64,000 nucleotides of DNA from assembly GCF_000682715.1 (NCBI RefSeq), contig NZ_AWFH01000023.1, positions 62,001 to 126,000 of the forward strand. The letters run 5' to 3'. The notes beneath the pieces are model-generated. The model was not told the DNA's origin. It searched no databases and was given only the letters and a program-made list of their open reading frames with translations. How positions within the stretch are numbered: the stretch's first letter is position 1; each line of letters starts with the position of its first letter. A program made the position numbers and the translations under genes. Shown one piece after another: positions 18,184 to 27,788 of the stretch. The DNA comes from Hyphomonas atlantica corrig. GTDB lineage: Bacteria > Pseudomonadota > Alphaproteobacteria > Caulobacterales > Hyphomonadaceae.

Positions 18184-18197
18184 GTAGCCTATGCTAC
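18184..18197. promoter_or_regulatory. Candidate operator palindrome GTAGC-N4-GCTAC
   Basis: Perfect 5-bp arms with a 4-base spacer, 17 bases upstream of the oxidase start, in the divergent region shared with the TetR gene. Arm and spacer sizes match the second palindrome at 18321-18334, though the sequences differ. Confidence 0.35.
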
Positions 18198-18320
18198 TCT
18201 TATTCTGAGTCAATTTGGCTGCTTGTAACGACCTGCTTAAATCCTTGCTTCAAAGGCGCATCGAGGCGCTAGAATGCGATATCCTCTTGAAAATTCGCCG
18301 AACCCCCAGAAGAGTCTAAG

Positions 18321-18334
18321 TAACTCCGAAGTTA
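18321..18334. promoter_or_regulatory. Candidate operator palindrome TAACT-N4-AGTTA
   Basis: Perfect 5-bp inverted repeat 22 bases before the TetR start codon, flanked by AGAGT on both sides. Good position for TetR autoregulation; unproven. Confidence 0.4.
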
Positions 18335-18355
18335 TCACCAAGAGTAGATTGTTCC

Positions 18356-18964
18356 GTGCCAACAAATTCCGACAAGCCTGTTCCAAAGCAAGCGCGCTCA
18401 AAAGAAACTTACGAGAAGATTCTGGCGGCCTCCCAGGAATTGCTGACTGAATCCGGAATTGAGGGATTCAATTCAAACGCAATTGTCGAACGAGCTGGCA
18501 TGACACCGCCCGCATTTTATCGATGGTTTCCAAACAAGTACGCAATTCTGGAGGAATTGGCGTCTCGTTTCATGCACGCGCAGAATGTGGTTACGCAACA
18601 ACATCTGAAAGCGTTTGACATGGGCAATACAACCATTGCCGAAACTATTCGGCGCTCACTAGACGAATCTGTCGAGGTGAGCGCGTCATTTGTGGGCAGT
18701 CATGCGATAATGGTGTGTATGCGTGCCATCCCTTCGCTTAGCGAAATTCGGCTAAAGTCCCACGAAGCGATCACGAATGCCCTGGCCACACGTATGGTGG
18801 AAGTCGGTCTCGCTCCATCCAAAGAGGCGGTCGAAACCAGGTGCCGGCTTGTTGTGGAACTCGGCTATGCAGCAATCGAGTTGGTTTTCGAAACCGGTTT
18901 GGAAAATCGCAAGGAAATCGTGGAGCGCACAACCGCTGCATGCACTGCCGCGCTTGGACTGTAA
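18356..18964 (+). CDS. TetR-family transcriptional regulator
   Basis: 202 residues with a normal TetR N-terminal helix-turn-helix: KETYEKILAASQELLTESG, then IVERAGMTPPAFYRWFPNKYAILEEL (residues 15-65). The C-terminal ligand domain has no recognisable specificity. The start is GTG at 18356; no in-frame ATG lies between it and the upstream stop. Divergent from the Tat-oxidase/PLP-enzyme pair, with two palindromes in the shared region, so it most likely represses that pair and itself. It closes the catabolic region; genes beyond it are core functions. Confidence 0.88.
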   Translation: MPTNSDKPVPKQARSKETYEKILAASQELLTESGIEGFNSNAIVERAGMTPPAFYRWFPNKYAILEELASRFMHAQNVVTQQHLKAFDMGNTTIAETIRRSLDESVEVSASFVGSHAIMVCMRAIPSLSEIRLKSHEAITNALATRMVEVGLAPSKEAVETRCRLVVELGYAAIELVFETGLENRKEIVERTTAACTAALGL

Positions 18965-19217
18965 TTACACTCGCTGATTGGCTTGAATCATAAAGCCATC
19001 GCCGGTTGGAGATATCCGCAAAAACTGACCGCCCTGGCCACATCTCACGATCGGTCAGCAAGTCTAGGGTTGTTGAGATCACCCACTCGGAGAATGTGAG
19101 GCATGACGACTCTCGGCAACATTTGATTAACCTTGATCTTCAAGATGCACACTTCGAATTGGTGTTCAGACATCATGCGCTTCCCCGAATTTCGAACTCT
19201 GCAAAGGCCGAACATTT

Positions 19218-21527
19218 ATGCCAGCTGCCAAGCAATCAGTCTCCTTCGTCACGTTCCCGCTGGCCCAAATCATTGCGCGTGATCTCGGCGTGCGAGAGGC
19301 GCAGGTTGAGTCAACAATTACCCTGATCGAAGAAGGCGCGACTATCCCGTTCATTGCGAGATATCGCAAGGAGCGCACCGGTGGTCTCGACGATACGCAA
19401 TTGCGGAAACTCGCTGAACGCTATGAGTACCTCACAGAGCTACAAGCGCGCCGGGAAACGATCCTCACGTCAATCTCGGATCAAGGTAAACTGACGCCCG
19501 CGCTTGAGCGAGCGCTTTTGTCCGCGGAAACCAAAGTGGAGTTGGAAGACCTCTACCGTCCCTACAAACCGAAACGGCGAACCAAAGCAACAATCGCCCG
19601 TGAACAAGGGCTCGAGCCACTCGCTGAAAAACTCCTGGCCGGCGCGGGAAATCCAGAGCGCCTCGCTGCGTCGTTTGTAGATCCAGCAAAAGAGGTCATC
19701 TCAAGCGCTGCAGCACTGGAAGGCGCGCGTGACATTCTGATTGAACGCATGGCGGAAACACCGAACCTCGCGCGACACGCTCGAGAATCGGTTTGGAAAG
19801 CAGGCGAACTGAGCTCCCGATTGGTGAAAGGCAAAGAAGCGGACAAGTTTCGAGACTATGCCGACTTTGCTGAGCCGCTTGAAAAAATGCCATCCCATCG
19901 CGCGCTCGCCATGCTGCGCGGCGAAAAGGAAGGTATTCTCAAAGTTGGTGTCGGTATCCAGTCGCGAAAAGCAGAAACGCCTCGCGAAGTTATCACCCGA
20001 ATCTGCAAGGAGTTCGGGATTAATGCGTCCGGCAGCGCTGGCGCCAAATGGTTGCAGGAGACAGCTGAAAAAGCCTGGTCAACCAAACTCGCAAAATCGG
20101 GCGCGTCAGACTCCCTCGCCCGTTTGAAATCCAGAGCTGAAGCCGAAGCTATTCAAGTTTTTTCCAGCAATCTCAGAGACCTGCTTCTCGCGGCACCCGC
20201 TGGCAAGAAAACCGTTATGGGCATTGACCCGGGCATTCGAACAGGGTGCAAGATCGCCGTTATCGATGCGACGGGCAAACTGCTCGAAACTGCCACGATC
20301 TACCCTCATGCCCCACGAAATGATCGCGAAGGCGCACTCAAGACTCTCAGGGAGTTGGCGGCTCGCCACCGCGTAGACCTGGTTGGAGTTGGAAATGGCA
20401 CGGCGGGGCGCGAGACCGACGCCTTGGTCAGTGATCTCGCAAAGTCTACACCAGACCTAAAACTTGCGAGCCTGATGGTTTCGGAAGCCGGCGCATCAGT
20501 CTACTCCGCGTCCCAGCTCGCGGCAGACGAGTTCCCCGAGCTTGATGTCAGCTTGCGCGGAGCAGTCTCCATCGCCCGCCGCCTACAGGATCCACTCGCA
20601 GAATTGGTCAAGATCGAGCCAAAGGCCATTGGTGTGGGTCAATACCAGCATGATGTCGATCAGAGCGCGCTCACCCGCTCACTGGGGGCTGTCGTGGAGG
20701 ATTGCGTGAATGCGGTCGGCGTTGACGTGAACACCGCCTCAGCACCCCTGCTCACCCATGTATCAGGACTCAATGCAACGCTTGCTGGAAACATTGTGGC
20801 ATTTCGCAACGAGAACGGTCCGTTCAAGACGCGGAAACAATTGAAAAAGGTTCCGCGGATGGGCGCCAAGAGCTTTGAGCAATCGGCTGGCTTTCTTCGG
20901 ATTGTCGGCGGCACGGACCCGCTTGATGGTTCTGCGGTCCACCCCGAATCCTATCCGCTTGTGGAGCGTATCGCGAAAGCAACTGGCAACTCGATCAAGT
21001 CACTGATCGGCAACACATCCGTCCTCTCACAAATAAACCCGGCAGATTTTGCAGACGAAACTTTCGGAGTTCCCACAGTCCGAGACGTCATCGCCGAACT
21101 CGAAAAGCCAGGACGCGACCCACGTCCGGATTTTCAAACGGCAACTTTCAAAGACGGCGTCAATGAAATCAAGGATCTGTCCCAGGGAATGCAGCTCGAA
21201 GGTGTGGTTACCAATGTGACAGCCTTTGGCGCCTTCGTGGATATCGGCGTCCACCAAGATGGTCTCGTCCACATATCTCAGCTTTCGGATTCTTTCGTCG
21301 AAAACCCTCGAGACGTGGTGAAAGCTGGCGACATTGTTCGCGTGCGAGTTCTGGACATCGATATCGACCAGAAGCGCATTAGCCTGAGCATGAAGTCATC
21401 GACAGAGGCGGCTCGAAAAGCGCCCAGCCGTCCAAAGGAACGCACACGCAATAAAGTCGAACCACATGCCAAGAAGTCGCGTGAGGCCAGCAGTCCATTC
21501 GATGTGCTGAATTCGCTGAAGCGCTGA
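19218..21527 (+). CDS. tex: Tex-family transcription accessory/RNA-binding protein
   Basis: 769 residues, full length for Tex. Domains in order: N-terminal helical Tex domain (IARDLGVREAQVESTITLIEEG, GATIPFIARYRKERTGGLDD), YqgF-like RNase-H fold beginning MGIDPGIRTGCKIAVID (about 334), helix-hairpin-helix region (FRNENGPFKTRKQLKKVPRMGAKSFEQ, about 540) and an S1 RNA-binding domain (LEGVVTNVTAFGAFVDIG, about 657) with a basic tail. Tex is a conserved nucleic-acid binding protein linked to transcription and toxin expression. The 253-base region upstream (18965-19217) holds no gene that I can support, only a 7-bp inverted repeat at 19025-19058. ATG lacks a strong ribosome site. Confidence 0.95.
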   Translation: MPAAKQSVSFVTFPLAQIIARDLGVREAQVESTITLIEEGATIPFIARYRKERTGGLDDTQLRKLAERYEYLTELQARRETILTSISDQGKLTPALERALLSAETKVELEDLYRPYKPKRRTKATIAREQGLEPLAEKLLAGAGNPERLAASFVDPAKEVISSAAALEGARDILIERMAETPNLARHARESVWKAGELSSRLVKGKEADKFRDYADFAEPLEKMPSHRALAMLRGEKEGILKVGVGIQSRKAETPREVITRICKEFGINASGSAGAKWLQETAEKAWSTKLAKSGASDSLARLKSRAEAEAIQVFSSNLRDLLLAAPAGKKTVMGIDPGIRTGCKIAVIDATGKLLETATIYPHAPRNDREGALKTLRELAARHRVDLVGVGNGTAGRETDALVSDLAKSTPDLKLASLMVSEAGASVYSASQLAADEFPELDVSLRGAVSIARRLQDPLAELVKIEPKAIGVGQYQHDVDQSALTRSLGAVVEDCVNAVGVDVNTASAPLLTHVSGLNATLAGNIVAFRNENGPFKTRKQLKKVPRMGAKSFEQSAGFLRIVGGTDPLDGSAVHPESYPLVERIAKATGNSIKSLIGNTSVLSQINPADFADETFGVPTVRDVIAELEKPGRDPRPDFQTATFKDGVNEIKDLSQGMQLEGVVTNVTAFGAFVDIGVHQDGLVHISQLSDSFVENPRDVVKAGDIVRVRVLDIDIDQKRISLSMKSSTEAARKAPSRPKERTRNKVEPHAKKSREASSPFDVLNSLKR

Positions 21528-21656
21528 GGCTCGAAACGCTTGAGACGGGCCTGTTCTATGCCTCATTCGACCGTTGTCTCGAAGAATTTGACCGCTCAAC
21601 CGAACTCAGGGGCTTGCGATCATGTTGGGGTTTCTCTAGACCCCGTATTCCGCGCT

Positions 21657-21746
21657 GGAGAGGTGGCCGAGTGGCTGAAGGCGCGCCCCTGCTAAGGGCG
21701 TATACGTTAACGCGTATCGAGGGTTCGAATCCCTTCCTCTCCGCCA
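21657..21746 (+). tRNA. tRNA-Ser (anticodon GCT)
   Basis: Complete 90-base tRNA gene with encoded CCA. The acceptor stem is GGAGAGG / CCTCTCC with discriminator G, and it has a class II long variable arm. The anticodon loop is CTGCTAA, with anticodon GCT at 21691-21693, reading AGC/AGU serine codons. The T-arm GGGTTCGAATCCC is canonical. It stands alone between tex and the dioxygenase gene. Confidence 0.97.
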
Positions 21747-21956
21747 CCCGTCTTGCTCAACCCATAAAGCAGACCGTCGAATTGAACCCATCTCTCGGCT
21801 GAAACCTTCTGATTTCGTGGAGGATTGTTGGCACTGTTTCTGAGTTCCGAGCCTTAGCGCGAGTGCACTTCGGTCGGCTCCAGGTGTCGATACCTATGGC
21901 GAGCATCTTGAGGTGTGGTAGTCTGCGCTGCCAAGTTCCAGCAAGTGCCTGATCCA

Positions 21957-22898
21957 ATGACCGAATATTTCAAACCCATTCCGTTCGAGCTATTCAAGAC
22001 CGATAAAAAGGCCTTCGGCGATGCGCTTTGCCAGTCTTTCCGCGAGACAGGGTTTGCCGTCGTGTCCGGCCATACTGTGGACCAAGGCATTATCGACCGT
22101 AATCTGGACGCCACCAAGGCGTTCTTTGCCCTGCCAGACGCCACCAAACTGGCCTATGATGGCCGCGCAGGCGGTGGCCAGCGTGGATACACCGCTTTCG
22201 GAACTGAGAACGCCAAGGGCAATGCTCACGCGGACCTGAAGGAATTCTGGCATACAGGGCGCGACCTGCCGGATGACAGCCCTTATCGCGACACGATGGC
22301 CGACACGCCGAGCGTATCTGAAATTCCAGAATTCGACGACGCGACCCGCGCACTCTTTGCAGCACTGGACGAGATGGGGCGGGAGATTCTGGAGGGTGTT
22401 GCGCTGCACCTTGGCCTCGCGGAGAACTGGTTCGACGACAAGGTCAATTTTGGTAACTCAATCCTGCGCCTGCTCCACTATCCACCACAGCAGACCCCAC
22501 CACCAGAAGGCACGGTCCGCGCAGGGGCTCACGAAGACATCAACGTCATCACATTGTTACTGGGTGCTGAGGAGGCCGGACTTCAGGCACTACACCGGTC
22601 TGGCGAATGGCTCGACGTGAACCCACCCGCTGGAGCTCTGGTTATCAATTGCGGAGACATGCTGCAAAGACTAACGGGCGGCGTCTTGCCATCCACGACC
22701 CATCGCGTGCTGAATCCCTCACCCGAGCGCGCGAGATTCCCGCGATACTCCACCCCCTTCTTCCTTCATTTCAATCAGGACTATTTAATTGAAGCTCTGC
22801 CTGGGTGCGTCGCAGAAGGTGGCAAGGCTCAGCCCGCGATCACAGCGCAGGATTACCTTATGGAACGTCTTCGCGAGATCGGACTGGTCAAAGCATAG
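21957..22898 (+). CDS. Isopenicillin N synthase-family 2-oxoglutarate/Fe(II) dioxygenase
   Basis: 313 residues from the ATG at 21957 (an upstream GTG at 21915 is in frame but adds a non-homologous stretch). It has the DIOX_N region (FRETGFAVVSGHTVD) and a jelly-roll core with the iron ligands HxD (GAHEDINVITLLL) and distal His (TTHRVLNP), followed by RFPRYSTPFFLHF, where R and S bind the 2-oxoglutarate carboxylate. Such bacterial proteins hydroxylate or desaturate small molecules; the substrate is not predictable. It stands alone with no obvious operon partner. The 210 bases upstream to the tRNA contain nothing that I recognise. Confidence 0.88.
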   Translation: MTEYFKPIPFELFKTDKKAFGDALCQSFRETGFAVVSGHTVDQGIIDRNLDATKAFFALPDATKLAYDGRAGGGQRGYTAFGTENAKGNAHADLKEFWHTGRDLPDDSPYRDTMADTPSVSEIPEFDDATRALFAALDEMGREILEGVALHLGLAENWFDDKVNFGNSILRLLHYPPQQTPPPEGTVRAGAHEDINVITLLLGAEEAGLQALHRSGEWLDVNPPAGALVINCGDMLQRLTGGVLPSTTHRVLNPSPERARFPRYSTPFFLHFNQDYLIEALPGCVAEGGKAQPAITAQDYLMERLREIGLVKA

Positions 22899-23041
22899 TG
22901 ATCGACTGCTCCTGAGCTCTTTGGCGTTACTCGCGCTCAACCAGCTCACCACGCAAATGTTAACGTTGACATCGCTCGCGCCTACCCCAATGATTGCGCT
23001 AACTTAATCGCGACAAACGCGAAGATTCTGGGGAGGAATAT

Positions 23042-25408
23042 ATGACCGAGGCGTCAGCGGGCTCGCGCCCAAAGCTATTGTTTGCTCTACTCTCAGGCAC
23101 TCTTGTTGCGTCAGCTTGCGCTTCATCTTCGATCGCGCCGTCGCGGGCCGCGTCCACTTCGATCGAGGAGGAATCTCAGTCCAAGTGCGCGCCAAACCCA
23201 AGTCTGACGAATGCGTCTCAGAGGGTGCAATCGCTCGTGTCGCAGATGACATTGGACGAGAAACTGGGTCAGCTGAACCAGGCTGCCGGTGGGCGCAGCA
23301 AATCTCTCAATTCAAAACTTACGTCGGACGAACTCGAAAAGGTGCGCCGGGGTGAAATTGGGTCCTATCTCCATGTCGCTGGCGCCGAGCCTCTTGGAGA
23401 GCTTCAAAAAGTCGCTGTCGAAGAGAGCCGGCTCGGCATCCCGTTGCTGTTCGCGATGGATGTCGTCCACGGCTATCGCACGATATTCCCGGTCCCCTTG
23501 GCTATGGCAGCAAGCTGGGAGCCGGAGCTCTGGGAAAAAGCCGCCCGAATTTCAGCGGATGAAGCATCAGCCTCTGGTCTTCATTGGACGTTTGCACCGA
23601 TGATCGACATCTCCAGAGACCCGCGTTGGGGGCGCATCGTGGAAGGTGCAGGCGCCGACCCATATCTGGGATCCCGAATGGCAGTTGCTCAGGTCCAAGG
23701 ATATCAAGGGGAAGACCTTTCCAACTCAACGACCATTCTTGCCGCAACGAAACATTTCGGCGCCTACGGTGCCCCAACTGGTGGACGGGACTACGGATCG
23801 GCTGACATAAGCGAACAGAGCCTGATGGAGGTCTATCTTCCCCCTTTCTATGCCGCGACGAAAGCTGGCACTGGCTCAATGATGACCGCATTCAACGACA
23901 TCGCCGGCGTCCCATCCACGGCGAATGAATACCTGATTGATGACGTGTTGCGCGCAGAGTGGGGTTTCGATGGGATGATCGTGTCCGACTGGAATGCTGT
24001 AGCAGAATTGATCAATCATGGAGTTGCCGAAACAGAGGAGCAGGCTGGCACGCTTGCACTTCAGGCAGGCGTAGACATGGACATGACCAGCATGGTCCTG
24101 CCAACGAAAATCAAAGCTGCGGTTCAGTCTGATGCGTGTCTGGCGCATGATCTTGATGCCGCCGTGGCGCGCATCCTTACCACAAAAGAGCGGCTTGGCC
24201 TTTTTGATACGCCGATGGCCTATCACAACCCGGAACGTGAAAAGACGACTCTGTTGAAAGACGAATTCCGGCGTGCCGCCCGCCATGCTGCCGTCAAATC
24301 CATGGTGCTCCTGAAGAATGAGAAGCAGACCCTGCCCCTCTCCAGCTCACCTCAAACTATCGCTGTGATTGGCGGGTTGGCCGAAGACAAATTGACTCAG
24401 CTCGGTTCATGGCGTGCGCAAGGCAAGACGGATGACGTGGTTTCATTGCTGGAAGGCCTGCAACGAAATGCGCCGAGCGGCACGACTGTCACCTATGCGG
24501 CCGGCACGCATCCTTCGTCCGAAAGCCCTGGAGCGATCCAACAAGCAGTCGATACGGCGATGGATGCTGATCAGGTACTCTTGGTCATTGGGGAAGACTT
24601 TGATCTTTCTGGCGAAGCGCGCAGTCGGTCCGATATTGCGCTTCCACCCAGTCAGTCGGAATTGGCTCAGGCCATATTCGCAACAGGAAAGCCCGTGACA
24701 GTCATCCTGGTGACGGGGCGTCCATTGGCCCTTGAAGATGAAGTGGCAGCTGCAGACGCCGTTCTGAACACATGGATGCTGGGCGTCGAAGCTGGCAATG
24801 CGTTGGCTGATGTTGTCTGGGGCAACACTTCACCCGCAGGAAGGTTGCCGATCGAGTTCCCGCGCAGAACCGGTGCAGTGCCTCACACATATTCGGAGTA
24901 TCCAGGTGGACGGCCAGCGGACCCTGATCTGTCGAAAGACACCAACCGATTCATGGATATTCCAATCACACCACTATTCCCGTTTGGTCACGGTCTCAGC
25001 TATTCCAGTTTCGACTATAGCGATCTCCAGAGTTCCGTTTTCGAGGATGGACAGATCGAGTTAAGCACTACGATCACGAACATCGGCGATGTCGACGCAG
25101 ACGAAGTTGTACAACTCTACATGCGTGACCCATTGGCAACCATCGCGAGACCCAAACACGAACTGCGAGGATTCACGCGCGTCTCCATTCCTGCTGGCGA
25201 GAGCCGCCAGGTCTCCTTCACAGTCTCACCAGATCAAACCGCGCTCTATCGTGTTGGCTCAGGCTGGGTGGTCGAACCCGGCCAGATTGATTTCATGATT
25301 GGTGCATCCGCGGAAGATATCCGTAGCAAGACCAGCGTCACGCTCACACATGATCGCTCGACTGGAATTCCAGCGAGCGCCATCGAAACAGGAATCCGCA
25401 TCAAATGA
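23042..25408 (+). CDS. GH3 beta-glucosidase, exported
   Basis: 788 residues, BglX-like. Signal peptide with LLSGTLVASAC near residue 26; the cysteine could be lipidated though the lipobox is weak. The GH3 N-domain contains GLHWTFAPMIDISRDPRWGRIVEG, KHFGAYG and the nucleophile aspartate in GMIVSDWNAV (about residue 320). The GH3 C-domain (SMVLLKNEKQTLPL) and a C-terminal fibronectin-III-like domain (VVQLYMRDP, ELRGFTRV) follow. It hydrolyses terminal beta-glucosides in the periplasm or at the surface. A strong GGGGAGG ribosome site precedes the ATG. The last 4 bases (ATGA) overlap the start of the gluconolactonase gene, so the products are probably made together. Confidence 0.94.
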   Translation: MTEASAGSRPKLLFALLSGTLVASACASSSIAPSRAASTSIEEESQSKCAPNPSLTNASQRVQSLVSQMTLDEKLGQLNQAAGGRSKSLNSKLTSDELEKVRRGEIGSYLHVAGAEPLGELQKVAVEESRLGIPLLFAMDVVHGYRTIFPVPLAMAASWEPELWEKAARISADEASASGLHWTFAPMIDISRDPRWGRIVEGAGADPYLGSRMAVAQVQGYQGEDLSNSTTILAATKHFGAYGAPTGGRDYGSADISEQSLMEVYLPPFYAATKAGTGSMMTAFNDIAGVPSTANEYLIDDVLRAEWGFDGMIVSDWNAVAELINHGVAETEEQAGTLALQAGVDMDMTSMVLPTKIKAAVQSDACLAHDLDAAVARILTTKERLGLFDTPMAYHNPEREKTTLLKDEFRRAARHAAVKSMVLLKNEKQTLPLSSSPQTIAVIGGLAEDKLTQLGSWRAQGKTDDVVSLLEGLQRNAPSGTTVTYAAGTHPSSESPGAIQQAVDTAMDADQVLLVIGEDFDLSGEARSRSDIALPPSQSELAQAIFATGKPVTVILVTGRPLALEDEVAAADAVLNTWMLGVEAGNALADVVWGNTSPAGRLPIEFPRRTGAVPHTYSEYPGGRPADPDLSKDTNRFMDIPITPLFPFGHGLSYSSFDYSDLQSSVFEDGQIELSTTITNIGDVDADEVVQLYMRDPLATIARPKHELRGFTRVSIPAGESRQVSFTVSPDQTALYRVGSGWVVEPGQIDFMIGASAEDIRSKTSVTLTHDRSTGIPASAIETGIRIK

Positions 25409-26427
25409 CCCAGTCACGTCGCACCTTTTTAGGGACTGCAGCAGCCACCGCTCTTCTCTCTGCCTGCGGAACAATGTCGAACCGAGTCGTGCGCACATCT
25501 GAGCATATCGAAGTTTTTGACCCGGCCGCACTGGACCTCATTGACGCAAACGCACCTTTGGAGTCGCTTGCATCAGGATATGGCTGGAGCGAAGGCCCCG
25601 TCTGGGACCGCCAACGCGACTGCCTTTATTTTACGGACGTCCCCGGCAATATTGCATGGCGATGGTCCGAAGCGGACGGTGCAACCAAACTCCTAGATCC
25701 GTCTGGTGTTGCTCGCGATGCGGCCACTGGATTCCGGGAACCAGGTGCAAATGGATTGGCAATGTCAAAAGATGGCAGCCTGCTGATCTGCAATCATGGC
25801 AAGCGTGCCATCGAGAAAATGAATCTGGAAACAGGTCACCGCACAATCCTCGCCCGAACGTACAACAACAAAGCCTTTAACAGCCCCAATGATATTGTAG
25901 AAGCGGATGATGGAAGCTTGTACTTTACAGATCCGCCCTATGGCCTTGAAGGCCTCGACGCCTCCCCCCTAAAGGAGCAAAATTTCAATGGGGTATACCA
26001 TCTGCAACCGGATGGACGTGTTACGCGTCTGATCGAAACACTGACCTTTCCCAACGGAATCGCGCTGTCTCCAGATGGTAGTACGCTTTACGTGAGCCAG
26101 TCTGACCCAGACGCTCCAATCTTGATGCGCATGTCGCCTGACGGATCAAATGCTGCCGTATTATTTGACGCCAGTCCCTACATGTCAGACACGGCTCCTG
26201 GCTTGCCCGATGGTATGGCCGTGACGAAGACCGGCCACATTTTTACCACCGGCCCCGGTGGAGTGTTTGTGCTATCCCCAGAGGGAAAGCCGCTCGCACG
26301 GATAAAGACCGGTAAGGCAACAGCGAACTGCTGCTTCGGTGGCCGCGATGGGCAGACACTGTATATGACAGCGCACGACACTTTGATGCGGATCAGAACA
26401 AAATCAGTCGGCCTTCCATGGAGCTGA
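25405..26427 (+). CDS. SMP-30/gluconolactonase-family lipoprotein
   Basis: 340-residue six-bladed propeller expected to hydrolyse sugar lactones such as glucono-1,5-lactone with a divalent metal. The N-terminus SRRTFLGTAAATALLSACG combines a twin-arginine motif with a lipobox (LSAC), so the protein is probably a folded, Tat-exported lipoprotein. Family landmarks: WSEGPVWDRQRDCLYFTDVPGN (about residue 55; metal Glu), NDIVEADDGSLYFTDPPYG (about 160), FPNGIALSPDG and DGMAVTKTGHIF (metal Asp). It overlaps the beta-glucosidase by 4 bases and the permease by 10. Context suggests processing of a lactone formed from released sugar, before import. Confidence 0.9.
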   Translation: MTQSRRTFLGTAAATALLSACGTMSNRVVRTSEHIEVFDPAALDLIDANAPLESLASGYGWSEGPVWDRQRDCLYFTDVPGNIAWRWSEADGATKLLDPSGVARDAATGFREPGANGLAMSKDGSLLICNHGKRAIEKMNLETGHRTILARTYNNKAFNSPNDIVEADDGSLYFTDPPYGLEGLDASPLKEQNFNGVYHLQPDGRVTRLIETLTFPNGIALSPDGSTLYVSQSDPDAPILMRMSPDGSNAAVLFDASPYMSDTAPGLPDGMAVTKTGHIFTTGPGGVFVLSPEGKPLARIKTGKATANCCFGGRDGQTLYMTAHDTLMRIRTKSVGLPWS

Positions 26428-27788
26428 CAGAAGCCCTTTTCGCCTACCGGCCAGTACTTGCCACCGGGTTCGGAATCGCCGCCCTGCTCGCGCTGATTTT
26501 GCGGGCCAGAATGAACGCTTTCGCAGCCCTCCTGCTCGTCAGCATTTTCAGCGCGCTTGCGGCTGGCATGGCCCCGAACGATGCGTTTGAGACCTTGTCC
26601 AAGGGTATGGGAGGCACGCTTGGCTTCATCGCAACCGTAATCGGGCTCGGGGCCCTGTTCGGCGCAATTCTCCAAGCCTCTGGCGCACTTGACGCGCTGG
26701 CGTCAAAACTCTCAAGCCAATCCAGTTTCAAGTCCAATCAATGGAAGATCGCAGGCATCGGCTTGCTTGCATCTACGCCTGTCTTCTTTGATGTTGCCCT
26801 GATCATCCTTGCACCACTCATTCTGACCATGGCGCACGACCGACTTAAGCCGGCCATGTCATTGGGCTTGCCCCTGATGGCAGGACTTGCCGTCGGACAC
26901 GCCTTCCTACCCCCGACACCAGGCCCAATCGCAATTGCGGAACTCATCGGCGCTGAATTGGGTTGGGTGATCCTTTTCGGTGCGATTGTCGGCGGAATAG
27001 CGCTGGCGGTATCAGGCCCGCTCTTCACTGCTTATCTCGACCGGCGCAGCCGGATACCGATAGGTGCCCCAGCTTTTGATTTCGAGACAAATACAGATCA
27101 TTCTGAAGAAGAAAAGCCGAAGCCTGGCAGAGCTATCATACTGATAACTCTTCCCTTGGTCCTGATCCTGCTGGGCACACTCGCGAACGTACTCCAAGAT
27201 GGTCTATTGAAATATCTACTCGAAATTATCGGGCATCCATTCAGCGCACTCCTGATCGCCTGCGGAGCATCCTGGTGGTTGCTTCACCCAAGAACACCGC
27301 AAGGCCGAAAACTTTTGTCCGACGCTTTGGCGCGCTCTTTTGAGCCAACTGGAGCCGTCATTCTGGTGACGGGTGCTGGCGGAGCTTTCAAACAAGTTCT
27401 TGTTGACACTGGCGCTGGTGAACAAATCGCAAATGCAGCCCTCGGTGTTGGATTTGGACCGCTACTTGCGGGTTACGTTCTGGCTGTCATCCTGAGGCTC
27501 GCTCAAGGCAGCTCAACCGTTGCGATGATCACATCTGCTGGCCTCACTGCGCCGATTGTTGCAATGGCAGACCTCACGGCCCCGCAATTGGGGCTCGTAG
27601 CCATCGCGATCGCCGCAGGCGCTACAACTGGGAGCCATGTCAACGATAGCGGCTTTTGGCTCGTGGGTCGTGTTTTTGGTATCACGCCTGGCGAAACGCT
27701 CCGCACATGGACGGTCTCCACCACATTGATAAGCGTGGTGGGATTTCTCATGTGCGTATTACTATATGCGAGCTTATCGCTCTTTTGA
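26418..27788 (+). CDS. GntP-family gluconate:H+ symporter
   Basis: 456-residue inner-membrane permease with about 12-14 membrane segments. Typical GntP text includes GLGALFGAILQASGALDALA, PVFFDVALIILAPL, AFLPPTPGPIAIAELIGAELGW and the C-terminal QGSSTVAMITSAG and SHVNDSGFWLVGR. The family imports gluconate and related aldonates. Its start lies within the end of the lactonase gene, consistent with coupling. No gluconate kinase or Entner-Doudoroff gene is present in the window, so the imported sugar acid must be handled elsewhere. Its stop abuts the stop of thiG (TGA|TCA) with no spacer. Confidence 0.93.
   Translation: MELTEALFAYRPVLATGFGIAALLALILRARMNAFAALLLVSIFSALAAGMAPNDAFETLSKGMGGTLGFIATVIGLGALFGAILQASGALDALASKLSSQSSFKSNQWKIAGIGLLASTPVFFDVALIILAPLILTMAHDRLKPAMSLGLPLMAGLAVGHAFLPPTPGPIAIAELIGAELGWVILFGAIVGGIALAVSGPLFTAYLDRRSRIPIGAPAFDFETNTDHSEEEKPKPGRAIILITLPLVLILLGTLANVLQDGLLKYLLEIIGHPFSALLIACGASWWLLHPRTPQGRKLLSDALARSFEPTGAVILVTGAGGAFKQVLVDTGAGEQIANAALGVGFGPLLAGYVLAVILRLAQGSSTVAMITSAGLTAPIVAMADLTAPQLGLVAIAIAAGATTGSHVNDSGFWLVGRVFGITPGETLRTWTVSTTLISVVGFLMCVLLYASLSLF

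Noticed and set aside
19025..19058. CTGACCG-N20-CGGTCAG inverted repeat before tex
   Set aside because: Long loop, no T-run and no gene nearby that explains it; not enough to call a terminator or small RNA.
19123..19137. TTAACC near tex as a CtrA box
   Set aside because: Second half (seven bases on) reads CTTC, not TTAA.
21627..21644. GGGGT-N8-ACCCC hairpin as tex terminator or tRNA processing signal
   Set aside because: Only 5-bp arms and no T-run; could be chance.
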